From the NCBI RefSeq assembly GCF_040833975.1, contig NZ_CP162130.1, positions 3,184,001-3,248,000 on the forward strand: 64,000 nt of DNA. Direction: 5' to 3'. Under the pieces are notes generated by a model that saw only the letters and a program-made list of their open reading frames with translations, did not search any database and was not told the origin of the DNA. Shown here piece after piece: positions 39,531 to 58,731 of this stretch. The position numbers and the translations under genes were made by a program. The stretch comes from Leptospira sp. WS92.C1. GTDB taxonomy: Bacteria > Spirochaetota > Leptospiria > Leptospirales > Leptospiraceae. Numbering within the stretch: position 1 is the first letter of the stretch; every line of letters begins with the position of its first letter.

Positions 39531-40652
39531 TTATTTCTTTGAATTGTAATCCCGGATCGCCGAGAAGACTTCCTCCAATTCCTCGTCACGCATATACGGA
39601 AACAAAGGATAATTGAGAACCGAAGCGCAGATTCTTCCGGTTGTATGTTTGTCTCCGAATTTTCCCTTGATATACGGCTTTGAACCGGGCTGATCGCTCA
39701 TCGCTCCCGGATAGATGTTTCCAAAACCGATTCCTTTTTCTTTTAAGACGTCTTGGATCTTCGGTCTTTCTTCCGGAGTCGAAAGAGTCACGTTGCAGTA
39801 TCCGTTCTCTTCGTAATCCTTCGGCGGATGAATCACTCGGATTCCGAGGTCTGGGAGTATTTCATAATATTTTTGTGCGGCTTTTTTACGGGAAGCGATT
39901 CTTGCATCCAAGTGTTTGAGATTGATATTGAGAAACGCAGCCTGCAAAGTATCCAATCTCGAATTCCAACCCACGTCTCCATGTCCGTAATGGGAGGTTC
40001 TTCCGTGATTGGAAAGCATACGGACTTTATTCGCGAGTTCTTCGTCGTTTGTAAAAACCGCGCCGCCGTCTCCGGCTCCTCCGAGCACTTTTGCGGGGTA
40101 GAATGAAGTCGTGCTGATGACTGCGTCCTTATACAAAGAAAAACCTTTGTATTTCACCCCAAAACACTGAGCCCCGTCTTCCAAAAGAGGAATTCCCTTG
40201 GACTTGCAGAGTTTCCGAAAGTCTTCGATTCGCGAGGATCCCCAACCGTAAAGATGAACGATGATCGCGGCCTTTGGTTTTACTTTCTCGACCGCTTTTT
40301 CAAATTCAGAAAAATCCATTTGAAGATCTTCCGGATTTGTATCGATGGTATAAGGATCCGCGCCTACGTTTACGACCGATTCAAAAGTCGCCCAAAATGT
40401 GGAATCAGGAACCAGAACCGCATCCCCCTTTCCGACTCCCAATGCTCTCAGAGCCAACTGAAGCGCATCCGTTCCGTTGGCGCACGCTACTGAATACTTT
40501 GTCTGCGCATAGGAAGCGAGATTTTTTTCCAAAAGAGCGACTTCCTCCCCTCCGATAAAACTCGCGTTCTTACTGAGATTTTTTACTTTCTCTTCCCATT
40601 CCTCCAGTAGTCCCGGCTCAAACCTCTTGATATCGATAAATGGAACGCCCAT
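39531..40652 (-). CDS. DegT/DnrJ/EryC1/StrS-family aminotransferase
   Basis: A 373-residue PLP-dependent sugar aminotransferase. The fold motifs are clear: [45 protein letters not shown] and [20 protein letters not shown], whose Lys at about 186 would bind [28 protein letters not shown] follows. Such enzymes aminate keto-sugars for surface polysaccharides such as LPS O-antigen. AGGAG precedes the ATG. It lies 53 bp downstream of lon on the same strand and may be co-transcribed. Confidence 0.88.
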   Translation of the reverse strand: MGVPFIDIKRFEPGLLEEWEEKVKNLSKNASFIGGEEVALLEKNLASYAQTKYSVACANGTDALQLALRALGVGKGDAVLVPDSTFWATFESVVNVGADPYTIDTNPEDLQMDFSEFEKAVEKVKPKAAIIVHLYGWGSSRIEDFRKLCKSKGIPLLEDGAQCFGVKYKGFSLYKDAVISTTSFYPAKVLGGAGDGGAVFTNDEELANKVRMLSNHGRTSHYGHGDVGWNSRLDTLQAAFLNINLKHLDARIASRKKAAQKYYEILPDLGIRVIHPPKDYEENGYCNVTLSTPEERPKIQDVLKEKGIGFGNIYPGAMSDQPGSKPYIKGKFGDKHTTGRICASVLNYPLFPYMRDEELEEVFSAIRDYNSKK

Positions 40653-40705
40653 TTGGCTCTCCTGTTTTTATATAAATTTTTAAACTTAAGAATATTCTAA
40701 AATAC

Positions 40706-43288
<2,583 letters not shown>

Positions 43289-43618
43289 TCCGATCGATTC
43301 TCCGACGAAAATAAATCCTGAAAGCGATTTCGATGTATCATTTTGGAGACAGGAAGTTTTTGAATTATTTTATGCCTGGCTCATTTCCGAAATGATTCGT
43401 CTTTTGGAAACAGTTTCAAAATCCTGTATTGAACCTACAAATATCTCTTAGAAAAATACCCTTTAGTTTCAAACAAGCCTGGCGATCCAGGAACCTTTTT
43501 TATGGGCATGTTGACAACCCAACACTCTTTACAAAGCACACTGTGAGTTGGAACTGGAAGCAAAATTTTGCAGGTTTTGATATTTTTAGAATATAGTTCA
43601 CTAATCGGAGTAAAATCT
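43289..43618. other. Gene-free divergent region between lon and the first esterase-like gene
   Basis: It contains the promoters of two divergently read genes. I see no hairpin element or gene. Confidence 0.4.
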
Positions 43619-45064
43619 ATGGGCAGACGAATCATTTTTGGGTTGGTACTTTTATTAAGTCTTCCCTTCTGCAGAAAAGAAGAAAGTCAAGATAAAGAAA
43701 TTATGGGGCTCCTAATAGCGAACCTACTCTACACTCCTTATGAAAAAATCACTCCGGAAGCTGGAACAATTACCATTCCGGGAGTTGCGTCTGCGAACGG
43801 TTACGACAATCGCACCTACACGCCATCCTGTTCCGGCTTGAATGGCGACAAAACATTCTCTTTTTTCAGAAAAAAGAGAATGGCAGCAAACAAAAAGCTT
43901 TTAATCAACTTTATGGGAGGGGGGGCTTGTTGGAGTGGATATAATTGTTTCGGTGACGAAACTACCACTCATTTCAGTTTATTTGGAGCCCCTGATTTCG
44001 TTTTGAAATTTGTATTTCAAGGAATTACAAACGAAAACAATCCTTCCAATCCATTCAAAGATTATGATGTGATTTTTATTCCCTATTGCACTGCAGATCT
44101 TCACTTTGGAACGATGAGTGGAAATAACGTTTACACAAACTTGAAAACAGGTCTTGATCAAGAAGTAAATCATAGAGGGCATGAAAATCTTCTTTCCGTT
44201 ATGAAGTATATTCAATCCGAATATACAGGTGTGGAACAAGTATTTGTTGCGGGTCAAAGTGCCGGAGGTTACGGGGCCTTATTGAACTATCCGGTGATTA
44301 GAGAAACCTTTACACAAATAAATGCAACTATTCAAATGGGTTTGTTAGTTGATGCCGCAAACGGAGTTGTTCCCGTCGGATTTCTTGCTACCGTCAATAA
44401 TGTATGGGGAATGAATCCCCCCACTTGGGTAGGGACGATTGCCGCAAATTATTTTACCATTGGATCGATTGAAGATTATTTTACTCAGGTAGCCAATCAA
44501 TATCCTACAGATCAAATGGGACAATATACTGCACTCTTTGACGGAGCGCAAAGATTCTTCTATCACACGATGATAGTAATCGCTGGAAATCCCCCATATA
44601 CCGATGCTGCTGTCGGAGATCCGTTTGACGCTGGTAAAACATATTCCGCACTTTTCGGAGATATGGATGGAAGCACGGTCCCGGATGGTATGTTAGGTGC
44701 AAATGATGGTTCTACTTGTGATTGGTCCGGCAAGGCCGTAAACTCGATGAAAGCAGTCATTACCGCCGGAGTTGCAAACTATTCATACTATATAGGCCCC
44801 GGCGACGTACACACTATCACGTCCTCCGATAAGATGTATTTCTTGAATTCCACCGGAATCAACTTTGTAAATTGGATGACACAACTCGCAAACGGAAACA
44901 ACGGAGGTCAAGTACGATGTTTATCCGGTGGGTTTTTGAATTGCGGGAATTCAAATCTCAACTCAAATTCTATCAATAGTAACTTGGGTACCGCAACTTC
45001 GGATGAATCCTTTCCGCTCGGAAGAAATCTCCTTACGAAGTGTAACCCTGCATCTTATCTTTGA
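43619..45064 (+). CDS. Notum/pectin-acetylesterase-like lipoprotein, copy 1
   Basis: Start chosen at ATG 43619 with GGAG upstream; this gives 481 residues and a lipoprotein signal (RIIFGLVLLLSLPFC). A frame from 43568 adds 17 residues without signal character. The serine-hydrolase body has an oxyanion-type LLINFMGGGACW, a PYCTADLH segment, the nucleophile in GQSAGGYGALL and a late GDVHTI His. It probably removes acyl groups from a glycan or glycolipid at the cell surface; the substrate is unknown. A paralogue follows, and a strong terminator separates them. Confidence 0.85.
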   Translation: MGRRIIFGLVLLLSLPFCRKEESQDKEIMGLLIANLLYTPYEKITPEAGTITIPGVASANGYDNRTYTPSCSGLNGDKTFSFFRKKRMAANKKLLINFMGGGACWSGYNCFGDETTTHFSLFGAPDFVLKFVFQGITNENNPSNPFKDYDVIFIPYCTADLHFGTMSGNNVYTNLKTGLDQEVNHRGHENLLSVMKYIQSEYTGVEQVFVAGQSAGGYGALLNYPVIRETFTQINATIQMGLLVDAANGVVPVGFLATVNNVWGMNPPTWVGTIAANYFTIGSIEDYFTQVANQYPTDQMGQYTALFDGAQRFFYHTMIVIAGNPPYTDAAVGDPFDAGKTYSALFGDMDGSTVPDGMLGANDGSTCDWSGKAVNSMKAVITAGVANYSYYIGPGDVHTITSSDKMYFLNSTGINFVNWMTQLANGNNGGQVRCLSGGFLNCGNSNLNSNSINSNLGTATSDESFPLGRNLLTKCNPASYL

Positions 45065-45097
45065 ATCTAAAAACTTTCGTTTTTAGATTTTTTATAT
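45064..45097 (+). terminator. Rho-independent terminator after esterase copy 1
   Basis: Eleven-bp perfect arms AATCTAAAAAC (45064-45074) and GTTTTTAGATT (45079-45089) surround a TTTC loop and are followed by a T tract. It begins at the stop codon. Confidence 0.85.
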
Positions 45098-45246
45098 CAA
45101 ACCTGCCGTTAGGTGGGTTTGTATTTTGAAAACCTTCCTTTTAGGGGCTCGCTTATTTTTTTAGGTATCGATTGACTTTCTTTATCAGTAACTTATAATG
45201 AGTCCGATTCAAAAGTAGCAAATAGAGAGAAGAGAGGGTTTCAGAA

Positions 45247-46692
45247 ATGAAAAAACGAATTCAATGGATCATGGCAATTTGTCTTGTTTTTCAATTGATG
45301 GATTGTAAAAAGAAAGAGGATGACGATCAAACCATCTTAGCCTTTTTACTTGCGGATTTTCTATACAATCCTTATGAAAAGGTCACACCGGAAGCCGGTA
45401 CGATTACTGTCGCCGGGGCCGCCTATACCAATCGTGCTTATACTCCTTCTTGCACCGGTATCGAAGGGAATACTACGTTTTCCTTATATAGAAAAAAAGT
45501 AGCGACCGACAATAAAAAACTTCTGATCAATTTTATGGGCGGCGGAGCTTGTTGGGATAACTACAATTGTTTCGGAGACAATACGACAACGTATTTTGAC
45601 ATGCTCAACGCGGTTCCGGACTTGTTTGTAAAGATTGCCTTTCAGGGAGTGATGAACGCAGGGAATGCCGCAAATCCATTCAAAGATTATGATGTAGTTT
45701 TTATTCCGTATTGTACGGCGGATCTTCATATCGGATCTAAAAATACGACTTATACAAATCCGAATACGGGCTCCAATGTCGTAATCAAACACAGAGGTTA
45801 CGATAACGTTTTAGCAACGTTGAAATATATCCAATCGGAATATCCCGGTGTGGAAAATGTTTTCGTAACCGGTCAGAGTGCGGGCGGATACGGAGCTCTG
45901 TTGAATTATCCGATCGTAAGAGAAACGGTGACCGGACTCAACGCAGCCGTAAAAGTAAATATGTTATCGGATGCCTCCAACGGAGTCGTTCCGGGGGGAT
46001 TTTTTGCAAACCTGGATACACAGTGGGGAGCGGATCCGAACACACCAGCGTGGATAGGAACCTTGGGACCGGGATATTTAGGAGGAGCTCCTTCGATTCA
46101 GGATTATTTTACGCAAGTAGCCGATCATTATGCCGGTGCAGGAGACAAACTCGGACAATACACCGCTCTCTTTGACGGAAATCAAAGATTCTTTTACAAA
46201 GTGATGAACATCATCGATGCGGCTCCGACATACACCGACGCAAGAACGACGGATCCGAACGATTCCTCCAAATCCTATTCTGCTCTTTTTGGAGATGGGG
46301 ACGGAAGTACGGTCCTGGATGGAACGATCGCTTCTACAGACGGCGCCACCTGCGGCTGGTCCGAACAGGCGGTTACGGGTATGGTCAATACAGCCGCAGC
46401 TACCACAAACTATTCTTACTACATCGCTCCGGGAGATGTGCATACGATTACCACATCGGAAAGTATGTATACCGTCAATGCGGGTAACATGAATTTTGTG
46501 ACTTGGCTGACCACACTTTCCACAGGAGTCAAGCCTGCGAATTCAAAATGCACCGATAACGGTGGGAGCTGTGCCGCTTCCAATTTGAATCCAAGTAAAA
46601 TCAATCTCTCTCTGGGGGCTGCGACCTCGGATCAATCCTATGCTCTCAATCGAAATCTTGTTACCGCTTGCGGAGCGATTACTGGATTATAG
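45247..46692 (+). CDS. Notum/pectin-acetylesterase-like lipoprotein, copy 2
   Basis: A 481-residue tandem paralogue of the preceding gene, similar throughout. Its lipobox is FQLMDC, followed by a charged KKKEDDDQ. The serine-hydrolase motifs are conserved: LLINFMGGGACW, GQSAGGYGALLNYP and GDVHTI. AGAGGG lies a few bases before the ATG. The C-terminus again ends in a Cys-containing region (CTDNGGSCAASNLNPS) that may form a disulfide. Separate termination suggests independent expression and perhaps distinct substrates. Confidence 0.85.
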   Translation: MKKRIQWIMAICLVFQLMDCKKKEDDDQTILAFLLADFLYNPYEKVTPEAGTITVAGAAYTNRAYTPSCTGIEGNTTFSLYRKKVATDNKKLLINFMGGGACWDNYNCFGDNTTTYFDMLNAVPDLFVKIAFQGVMNAGNAANPFKDYDVVFIPYCTADLHIGSKNTTYTNPNTGSNVVIKHRGYDNVLATLKYIQSEYPGVENVFVTGQSAGGYGALLNYPIVRETVTGLNAAVKVNMLSDASNGVVPGGFFANLDTQWGADPNTPAWIGTLGPGYLGGAPSIQDYFTQVADHYAGAGDKLGQYTALFDGNQRFFYKVMNIIDAAPTYTDARTTDPNDSSKSYSALFGDGDGSTVLDGTIASTDGATCGWSEQAVTGMVNTAAATTNYSYYIAPGDVHTITTSESMYTVNAGNMNFVTWLTTLSTGVKPANSKCTDNGGSCAASNLNPSKINLSLGAATSDQSYALNRNLVTACGAITGL

Positions 46693-46708
46693 ATAAGAGA
46701 AACAGAAT

Positions 46709-46737
46709 GCGATCGTCGATACGAATCGATGATCGCG
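46709..46737 (+). terminator. Possible terminator hairpin after esterase copy 2
   Basis: Twelve-base arms GCGATCGTCGAT and ATCGATGATCGC around ACGA have one G-T mismatch. A clear T tract is lacking, so termination is only suggested. Confidence 0.4.
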
Positions 46738-46859
46738 GGCTTATAAAATTCGTCAGAAAAAGTCAAGTGTCCCTGGAAAGTCGGCGATCTTTTGTTTGGT
46801 GATTGATCTTAAACTTCAAAATAGAAAATCGGGCGACCCCTGCGATGATGTTTCCGAAA

Positions 46860-46915
46860 AACGAGGCATTCCCGTTTTTGCAGGGCCGGGCTCTCCGCTC
46901 CAATCAGCGAAGCAC
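46860..46915 (-). repeat. Solitary junction-element remnant, inverted
   Basis: On the - strand this reads CTGATTGGAGCGGAGAGCCC and then GGCCCTGC. That is the conserved tract plus the start of hairpin 2 of the Rhs-locus junctions. No toxin fragment is attached, and the 5' arm of hairpin 1 is not recognisable. Confidence 0.6.
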
Positions 46916-47027
46916 CATTTCTGTTTTCAGATCAATTAAAACATGTACCGAGATAGATGGCGGATCGCCGGATTTCCGCTACGATCCCTGTCGCAAAATC
47001 TGATCTTCAAAGATGAAAAACAAAACT

Positions 47028-47462
47028 TTATTCCTGTCCCCGCGCACATTGTCTTAGAACTCGTTCTTCGACAAGTCTTGAGCCGCGATCCAACACACTG
47101 AACTGCAAATAACGGAACGCTTGGCCTTTTCGTAATGTTACCACATACGTATCTTCTCCGCATTCGAACAATTCTTCGATACGATCAAATTTATTTTTAT
47201 CCGAATCCAAAACAGGCCAGTATTTTTGAACAAAAGGAGCGACTTCTTTTCCCATCTTGACCCCAAAGTAATACTTATAGCCGCCAAAAACACTTTTCGG
47301 GCGCTGTAGAATTTGATACGTAATGGTTTTTACCGAGCTCTTCTTTTCATATGCCACGGAATCATTCAACCTCATACTTTTGTGAAGCAGAAAAATCGAA
47401 ACACAGAGAATGCCCAAAAAAAGAATATTTAAACCGGAAGATAAGATCAGAAGCAATTTCAT
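47028..47462 (-). CDS. Membrane-anchored hypothetical protein
   Basis: A 144-residue protein with one N-terminal membrane helix (LLILSSGLNILFLGILCVSIFLL) and a basic, mainly beta periplasmic domain (KTITYQILQRPKSVFGGYKYYFGVKMG; EDTYVVTLRKGQAFRYLQFSVLD). The helix could also be a signal peptide. It stands alone in a gene-poor stretch. The family is not recognised. Confidence 0.65.
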   Translation of the reverse strand: MKLLLILSSGLNILFLGILCVSIFLLHKSMRLNDSVAYEKKSSVKTITYQILQRPKSVFGGYKYYFGVKMGKEVAPFVQKYWPVLDSDKNKFDRIEELFECGEDTYVVTLRKGQAFRYLQFSVLDRGSRLVEERVLRQCARGQE

Positions 47463-48640
47463 AGCTTTAGTTCGTTACGATTTGGATTCGACTCAATTTC
47501 ATTCCATTCTGAAATCGCTCAAAACGTGCGCTCCTCTATTTGTTATGAGGACTACAACCGAGTTCGGTGATATTAGAATCTATAGCAAATCACAAGTCGT
47601 TCTCTGGATCAAATAGCATTCACGTGATATTTTAGTCAAGGCAGAATCACAAAAAACAAGTCGAAATGATTGAAACTTTGTTAAGCGAATCGCTTTTGGT
47701 TTTTAGAAATGCAAAAGAATGGATTCCTTAAGCCACAATCGTGCTTATGAGACATAATTATTTAAACTGAGAGTATCAAACGGTCGGTTGTCCTTTTTGT
47801 TTACAAATGTCCCAATCACGCGCTTTTCCCTGTTTTGATTCCAAATCAAAAATCGTGAATTGGAGGTAGCTCAATGTATTCCCCCATTCTCAAAGTCAAA
47901 ATATACGCGCGATTGTCGTATTCCGTCAGATCTTCCCTCTTCTCAAACTGATGTTTCTCGGAATCCAGAGTTCGTGAATATTTTTGAACGCATGGAGCCT
48001 CTTCTTTGGGCCTCATTGCTCCAAGGGCTATCTCGAAAATTCCGATATAAATCCGGACAATTTGATCTTTTGAAAGATTTTGTTTTTGAGTGAATCTGGG
48101 CGTTGAACGAAAGCGTATGATTGTTGGAGGTCCTACAGTTTCAGTTTTTATAGAGCAAAGTTTTGATTTCGGAATTTTCCCGCAGGATTTTGTGATGCGG
48201 AGATCCGACCGATGAGTTTGTTACAGATTGCATGTGTTGATTTTGAAGTCGGAAGTCCCCGCTGGTCCGGTGGAAGCGGATGATTGTTGGAATGTTGGAG
48301 ATCCTACATTTAGAGTGGATTTGGAAGACACCCAGGTTGTGTTGAAGAAAGTTTGGTGTGCCGGATGGGATGGTCTTTGGTGATCATGATTGAATTATAA
48401 TTTGATTTTTAGTTTTTGAAGAATGGTTTGTGAGGAAAGATATTTTGGTTGTTGAAATGCAGAATGAATTGCATTGAAACAGGAATGAAATGCTTTTTAG
48501 CTTTTTATATTCAACTTTCTTAAAATAAATTGACTTTTGTTTTTAGTTTCCTTTTGTTTGTGAATATTCCGTCGTTTTTGGATCACAAGTTTCGAATTCG
48601 ATGGATTTTTATCATTTTTTTTGAAGGGTTGTCCGTTCTG
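47463..48640. other. Gene-poor region at the left edge of the second accessory island
   Basis: About 1.2 kb, T-rich on the + strand, with no convincing gene. Two related short motifs, GATTGTTGGAGGTCCTACA (near 48,119) and a GTTGGAGATCCTACA variant (near 48,292), look like scattered repeat units or the remains of degraded elements. Confidence 0.4.
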
Positions 48641-48734
48641 AGATACTTTGCGGATAAAAAATCACAAAAGGATTCTTTATAGAATCTGGAATCTCATTCT
48701 ATTTTTAAAAACTTTGGGATCGCGTAGTTTACTT

Positions 48735-49871
48735 TTGAAACTGTTTCTCTTTTCAATTCTTTTGTTTTTTGCCTCGATGGGGAGTTCCTACAATTCGTTG
48801 TATGCTTCCGACGTCGTGGTGGAGGCCGATTTTGAATTGGCGGAGAGCGTTGAAATTCAAAATTCTTTTTTAGAACCTTCTTCTGTTTTTGCTTCTGCGG
48901 AAGCTGTGGCGGTGGCGATTGACCGGGCTTCCGGATCTATGTCGGAAGATCTTGATCTTTCCGTTTCGGTCTGGGATCGGATCGTTTCTCGGCTGGATTC
49001 CTTTTTTTCTTTTTTGCGGAGTTCCGACCATCTCTCGAAAGGTTTGAAGGAGTTCCCACAGATTTCAAATCTGCCTCTGCGGGAAAGTTTGATGGAGTTC
49101 CCACAAATTTCAAATCTGCCTCTTCGGGAAAGTTCGAAGGAGTTCCCACAAATTTCAAATCTGCCTCTGCGAGAAAGTTTGATGGAGTTCCCACAGATTT
49201 CAAATCTGCCTCTGCGAGAAAGTTTGATGGAGTTCCCACAGATTTCAAATCTGCCTCTGCGGGAAAGTTTGATGGAGTTCCCACAAATTTCAAATCTGCC
49301 TCTTCGGGAAAGTTCGAAGGAGTTCCCACAAATTTCAAATCTGCCTCTGCGGGAAAGTTTGATGGAGTTCCCACAAATTTCAAATCTGCCTCTTCGGGAA
49401 AGTTTGATGGAGTTCCCACAGATTTCCGGTTCAGCTTTGGTTGCTCGAGACGACCGGTCCTTTGCGTTGGAGTTGGATCGTATTTTTTTGGATTCTTTGC
49501 AGAATGCTTCGTTTGTGAGCGATTCGATTTTTGCGATCGTTTCGAGCGATTTTGCTGATTCTCTAAAAGAGGTCAGCCTTTCCAATTCGGCGAATCGTTC
49601 TTCTTTGTTTGCGGGGTTTGTCGTTTTGGATCTTTTTTTGCCGGAGCGAACTCGAAAGAAATTGGTTCCGTCGATTTTTAGGACAAGTCCTTTGCTTTCG
49701 GCTTTGTTTTCTTCTTTTTTGGGGAATCGTCTTGGGATCGTTTCCGGTCCGGTGCTGATCTTCACTCATCTTTCGTTTCATCATTCTTTTCTCAATCGTA
49801 AACTTTTGCGTTACTATGCGATTCGTTCGGATGGTCCACCCTATCTTTCTTTTCAGCAGGTGTGTGTATGA
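48735..49871 (+). CDS. Repeat-rich secreted protein candidate 1
   Basis: A frame is open from TTG 48648, but TTG 48735 gives a better signal peptide (KLFLFSILLFFASMGSSYNSLYAS). After ~90 residues come eight 15-residue repeats of the type [15 protein letters not shown] and a partial ninth, then ~130 residues rich in Ser, Leu and Phe. Because the repeat unit is 45 bp, the opposite strand is also open through it, so an open frame is weak evidence here. The stop overlaps the next frame's ATG (ATGA). It may be a real surface protein or an accidental frame over a DNA repeat; I cannot decide. Confidence 0.4.
   Translation: MKLFLFSILLFFASMGSSYNSLYASDVVVEADFELAESVEIQNSFLEPSSVFASAEAVAVAIDRASGSMSEDLDLSVSVWDRIVSRLDSFFSFLRSSDHLSKGLKEFPQISNLPLRESLMEFPQISNLPLRESSKEFPQISNLPLRESLMEFPQISNLPLRESLMEFPQISNLPLRESLMEFPQISNLPLRESSKEFPQISNLPLRESLMEFPQISNLPLRESLMEFPQISGSALVARDDRSFALELDRIFLDSLQNASFVSDSIFAIVSSDFADSLKEVSLSNSANRSSLFAGFVVLDLFLPERTRKKLVPSIFRTSPLLSALFSSFLGNRLGIVSGPVLIFTHLSFHHSFLNRKLLRYYAIRSDGPPYLSFQQVCV
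49049..49436. repeat. Tandem array of 45-bp units (eight full, one partial)
   Basis: Each unit begins GGAGTTCCCACA and contains CAGATTTCAAATCTG, a near-perfect palindrome. Copies differ at a few positions (CAGATTT/CAAATTT, GCGGG/TCGGG/GCGAG). Units 2 and 6 share the same variants, which suggests duplication of a block of units. Confidence 0.9.
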
Positions 49872-50701
49872 AATTCGTTTTTTCACTCTTCTCTTTTTTT
49901 AGAGCCTTTCTCCGCTTTTTCCTCGGTGTTTTTTTTAGAAACGCTTTTCTTCGCTTCGATCCAGTCGCTTCTGACAAGTTGTTTGTGCTGAATCCTTTTT
50001 TGCGGAATTCCGACCCTTCACAGAGAAGTCCGTATGAGTTCCCACAAATTTCAAATCTGCCTTTGCTGAAACGTCCGTATGAGTTCCCACAAATTTCAAA
50101 TCTGCCTTTGCTGAGAAGTTTGTATGAGTTCCCACAGATTTCGAATCTGCCTTTGCTGAAACGTTTGTATGAGTTCCCACAGATTTCCGATCTGCCTTCG
50201 CAGAAAAGTTCGTATGAGTTCCCACAAATTTCAAATCTGCCTTTGCAGAGAAGTCCGTATGAGTTCCCACAGATTTCAAATCTGCCTTTGCTGAGAAGTT
50301 TGTATGAGTTCCCACAGATTTCGAATCTGCCTCTGCAGAAAGGTTTGTATGAGTTCCCACAAATTTCGAATCTGCCTTTGCAGAGAAGTCCGTATGAGTT
50401 CCCACAGATTTCAAATCTGCCTCTTCGGGAAAGTTTGATGGAGTTCCCACAGATTTCAAATCTGCCTCTGCAGAAAGGTTTGATGGAGTTCCCACAGATT
50501 TCCGGTTTAGCTTTGGTTGATCGGGGTGAATTTTTTGACCACGCTTGGGTTCTTCGGGACAAGTCATTTGTATTTCAGAAAAACATAAATTACAAAACTG
50601 CTGAACGTTTTGTTTCGATTGGAGGGGGAAGCTCGGCCCTGCGCTTTCTCTGCGCGTCGTTTTGGGAACCGTTCTTGTTGAGAGGTTCGCTTTGTTTGTA
50701 A
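49868..50701 (+). CDS. Repeat-rich secreted protein candidate 2
   Basis: ATG 49868 overlaps the previous stop. The N-terminus is hydrophobic and Phe-rich ([20 protein letters not shown]), followed by ~30 residues and then ten or eleven 15-residue repeats ([15 protein letters not shown] type). The C-terminus ([17 protein letters not shown]) runs over a degenerate junction element. The doubts are the same as for the previous frame: the repeat is open on both strands. The two frames share repeat type and layout and may be duplicates. Confidence 0.35.
   Translation: MKFVFSLFSFFRAFLRFFLGVFFRNAFLRFDPVASDKLFVLNPFLRNSDPSQRSPYEFPQISNLPLLKRPYEFPQISNLPLLRSLYEFPQISNLPLLKRLYEFPQISDLPSQKSSYEFPQISNLPLQRSPYEFPQISNLPLLRSLYEFPQISNLPLQKGLYEFPQISNLPLQRSPYEFPQISNLPLRESLMEFPQISNLPLQKGLMEFPQISGLALVDRGEFFDHAWVLRDKSFVFQKNINYKTAERFVSIGGGSSALRFLCASFWEPFLLRGSLCL
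50036..50510. repeat. Second tandem array of 45-bp units (ten full, one partial)
   Basis: Units start GAGTTCCCACA at 50036, 50081, 50126 and so on to 50486, an exact 45-bp period. They are related to the first array, with a different second half (CTTTGCTGAAACG / CTGCAGAAAGG / CTTTGCAGAGAAG). The last two full units resemble the first array more closely. Confidence 0.9.
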
Positions 50702-51050
50702 AATCTTTGAATCGTTCTTTTGCTTTTAGGAGTGTGCTTGTGAAAAAGTTTTCTTTGTTTGTAAAATCTTTGAATCGTTCTTTTGCTTTTAGGAGTGTGC
50801 TTGTGAAAAAGTTTTCTTTGTTTGTGAAGTCATTCAATCGTTCTTTTGCTTTTAGGAGTGCGCTTGTGAAAAAGTTTTCTTTGTTTGTGAAGTTATTCAA
50901 TCGTTCTTTTGCTTTTAGGAGTGTGCTTGTGAAAAAGTTTTCTTTGTTTGTAAAGTCATTCAATCGTTCTTTTGCTTTTAGGAGTGTGCTTGTGAAAAAG
51001 TTTTCTTTGTTTGTAAAGTCATTCGGTCGTTCTTTTGATCTCTCGTGCGT
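50690..51050 (+). repeat. Tandem array of 63-bp units resembling the downstream gene leader
   Basis: ATCGTTCTTTTGCTTTTAGG recurs at 50711, 50774, 50837, 50900 and 50963 and, diverged, at about 51026: an exact 63-bp period. Translated in the frame of the next gene, each unit reads like [19 protein letters not shown]. That resembles the leader [19 protein letters not shown] at 51,313-51,369. Confidence 0.85.
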
Positions 51051-51073
51051 GAGCGATCGAAAGAAACTCAAAT

Positions 51074-51236
51074 TCCGCTTACGCGGAATCAGTCAAAAAA
51101 TTGAAATATCAACAAAGTTGAATGTTGTTCAAGTTCAACACAATTTGTTGACTGAAGTGGAGAGCGCGACCCGCATTCACTCGGCGCGTCGTTTTGGGGA
51201 AACTCAGCGTTTTACTCTCTACGGATCGCAAAACAG
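51074..51236 (+). repeat. Junction-type element J8 upstream of the large exoprotein
   Basis: Hairpin 1 pairs CAGTCAAAAAATTG (51090-51103) with CAATTTGTTGACTG (51141-51154) with one mismatch. The following tract is AAGTGGAGAGCGCGACC, a variant of GAAGCGGAGAGCCCGG. A further module, GGGGAAACTCAGCGTTTT...CTCTACGGATCGCAAAAC, follows and is shared with J4 and J7. Confidence 0.75.
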
Positions 51237-51348
51237 GATCACTCCGAAGGACACGCCCAAATCCTCTCAAAGCGAATCTAACGTTGCAGCTCCGATTTCA
51301 TCTCCACGAAACAGATCGTTTGTATTTGGAACGGTGTTTGTTGAAAAG

Positions 51349-58008
<6,660 letters not shown>

Positions 58009-58024
58009 CAAGAGGTAACACAAC

Positions 58025-58708
58025 ATGAAAAAGTTTTTAATTTTAAATATTCTGATATTTGCAAGTGTATTTGCTTGGGAAGACGAGGTAGCGATAATCA
58101 AGAAAGTATTGCTAAAGAATAAAGGGGCAAACGTTTCTTCTAGTTACCTTCAAGGCAAAGATCTCTATTCTTCTCAGAACGCGCAAGATGGAGATATTAA
58201 AACTGCTTGGTGTTTTAATAAAGGACCTAAAGGAGAATCAGTAGCTTTTAAAGGTATGCCTTCGAGGAAAATTCGTGATTATAAAGATTTAGAAAAATTA
58301 AATTATAGTTATAAATCTAAATTAGTAATATTCAATGGATATGGAAGATCTGAAGAAACATACTATAACAACAACCGAGTAAAAAAAGGTACACTTAAAA
58401 TATATGAAGCTAGAATAGGAGATGCTTTAAGCGGTTTGTTTTTTGAAAAAGATCCAACGTTCGTTATTCAAAAAGAGCTGAATTTTAAAGATGAGCCGAA
58501 ATTACAGACTGTTGACTTGAGTTTCGAATTGAAAGACAGGCCGAAAGAAAAGCAAGTAGATGAACTTGGCTTGTTTTATGTTTTCACTATTGACGAAGTT
58601 TATGAAGGTAAAAAGTACAAAGACACTTGTATATCAGAATTGGATATTTATGGAGTTTTTGATGCCGAAGATGAAGGCTATTTCAAAAAAATGAGTGGGA
58701 TAAAGTGA
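58025..58708 (+). CDS. Secreted protein with discoidin/NADase-type glycan-binding-like fold, possible immunity partner
   Basis: This 227-residue protein has a signal peptide ([16 protein letters not shown]). It contains a pattern I associate with F5/8-type C-like 'NADase-type glycan-binding' domains: [46 protein letters not shown] and a closing [11 protein letters not shown]. It starts 16 bp after the exoprotein stop (AGAGG upstream), is AT-rich, and is followed at once by a junction element. Size, position and composition mirror the Rhs immunity genes, so a periplasmic immunity role is plausible but unproven. Confidence 0.65.
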   Translation: MKKFLILNILIFASVFAWEDEVAIIKKVLLKNKGANVSSSYLQGKDLYSSQNAQDGDIKTAWCFNKGPKGESVAFKGMPSRKIRDYKDLEKLNYSYKSKLVIFNGYGRSEETYYNNNRVKKGTLKIYEARIGDALSGLFFEKDPTFVIQKELNFKDEPKLQTVDLSFELKDRPKEKQVDELGLFYVFTIDEVYEGKKYKDTCISELDIYGVFDAEDEGYFKKMSGIK

Positions 58709-58731
58709 TGTATCATGGTTTCAAAGGCTCC

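Noticed and set aside
49049..50510. CRISPR-like array
   Set aside because: The units are head-to-tail 45-bp repeats without unique spacers, and no cas gene lies in the window.
48857..51071. Long - strand frames over the 45-bp and 63-bp arrays
   Set aside because: They exist only because the repeat units are multiples of three without stops on either strand. No signal or non-repeat domain supports them.
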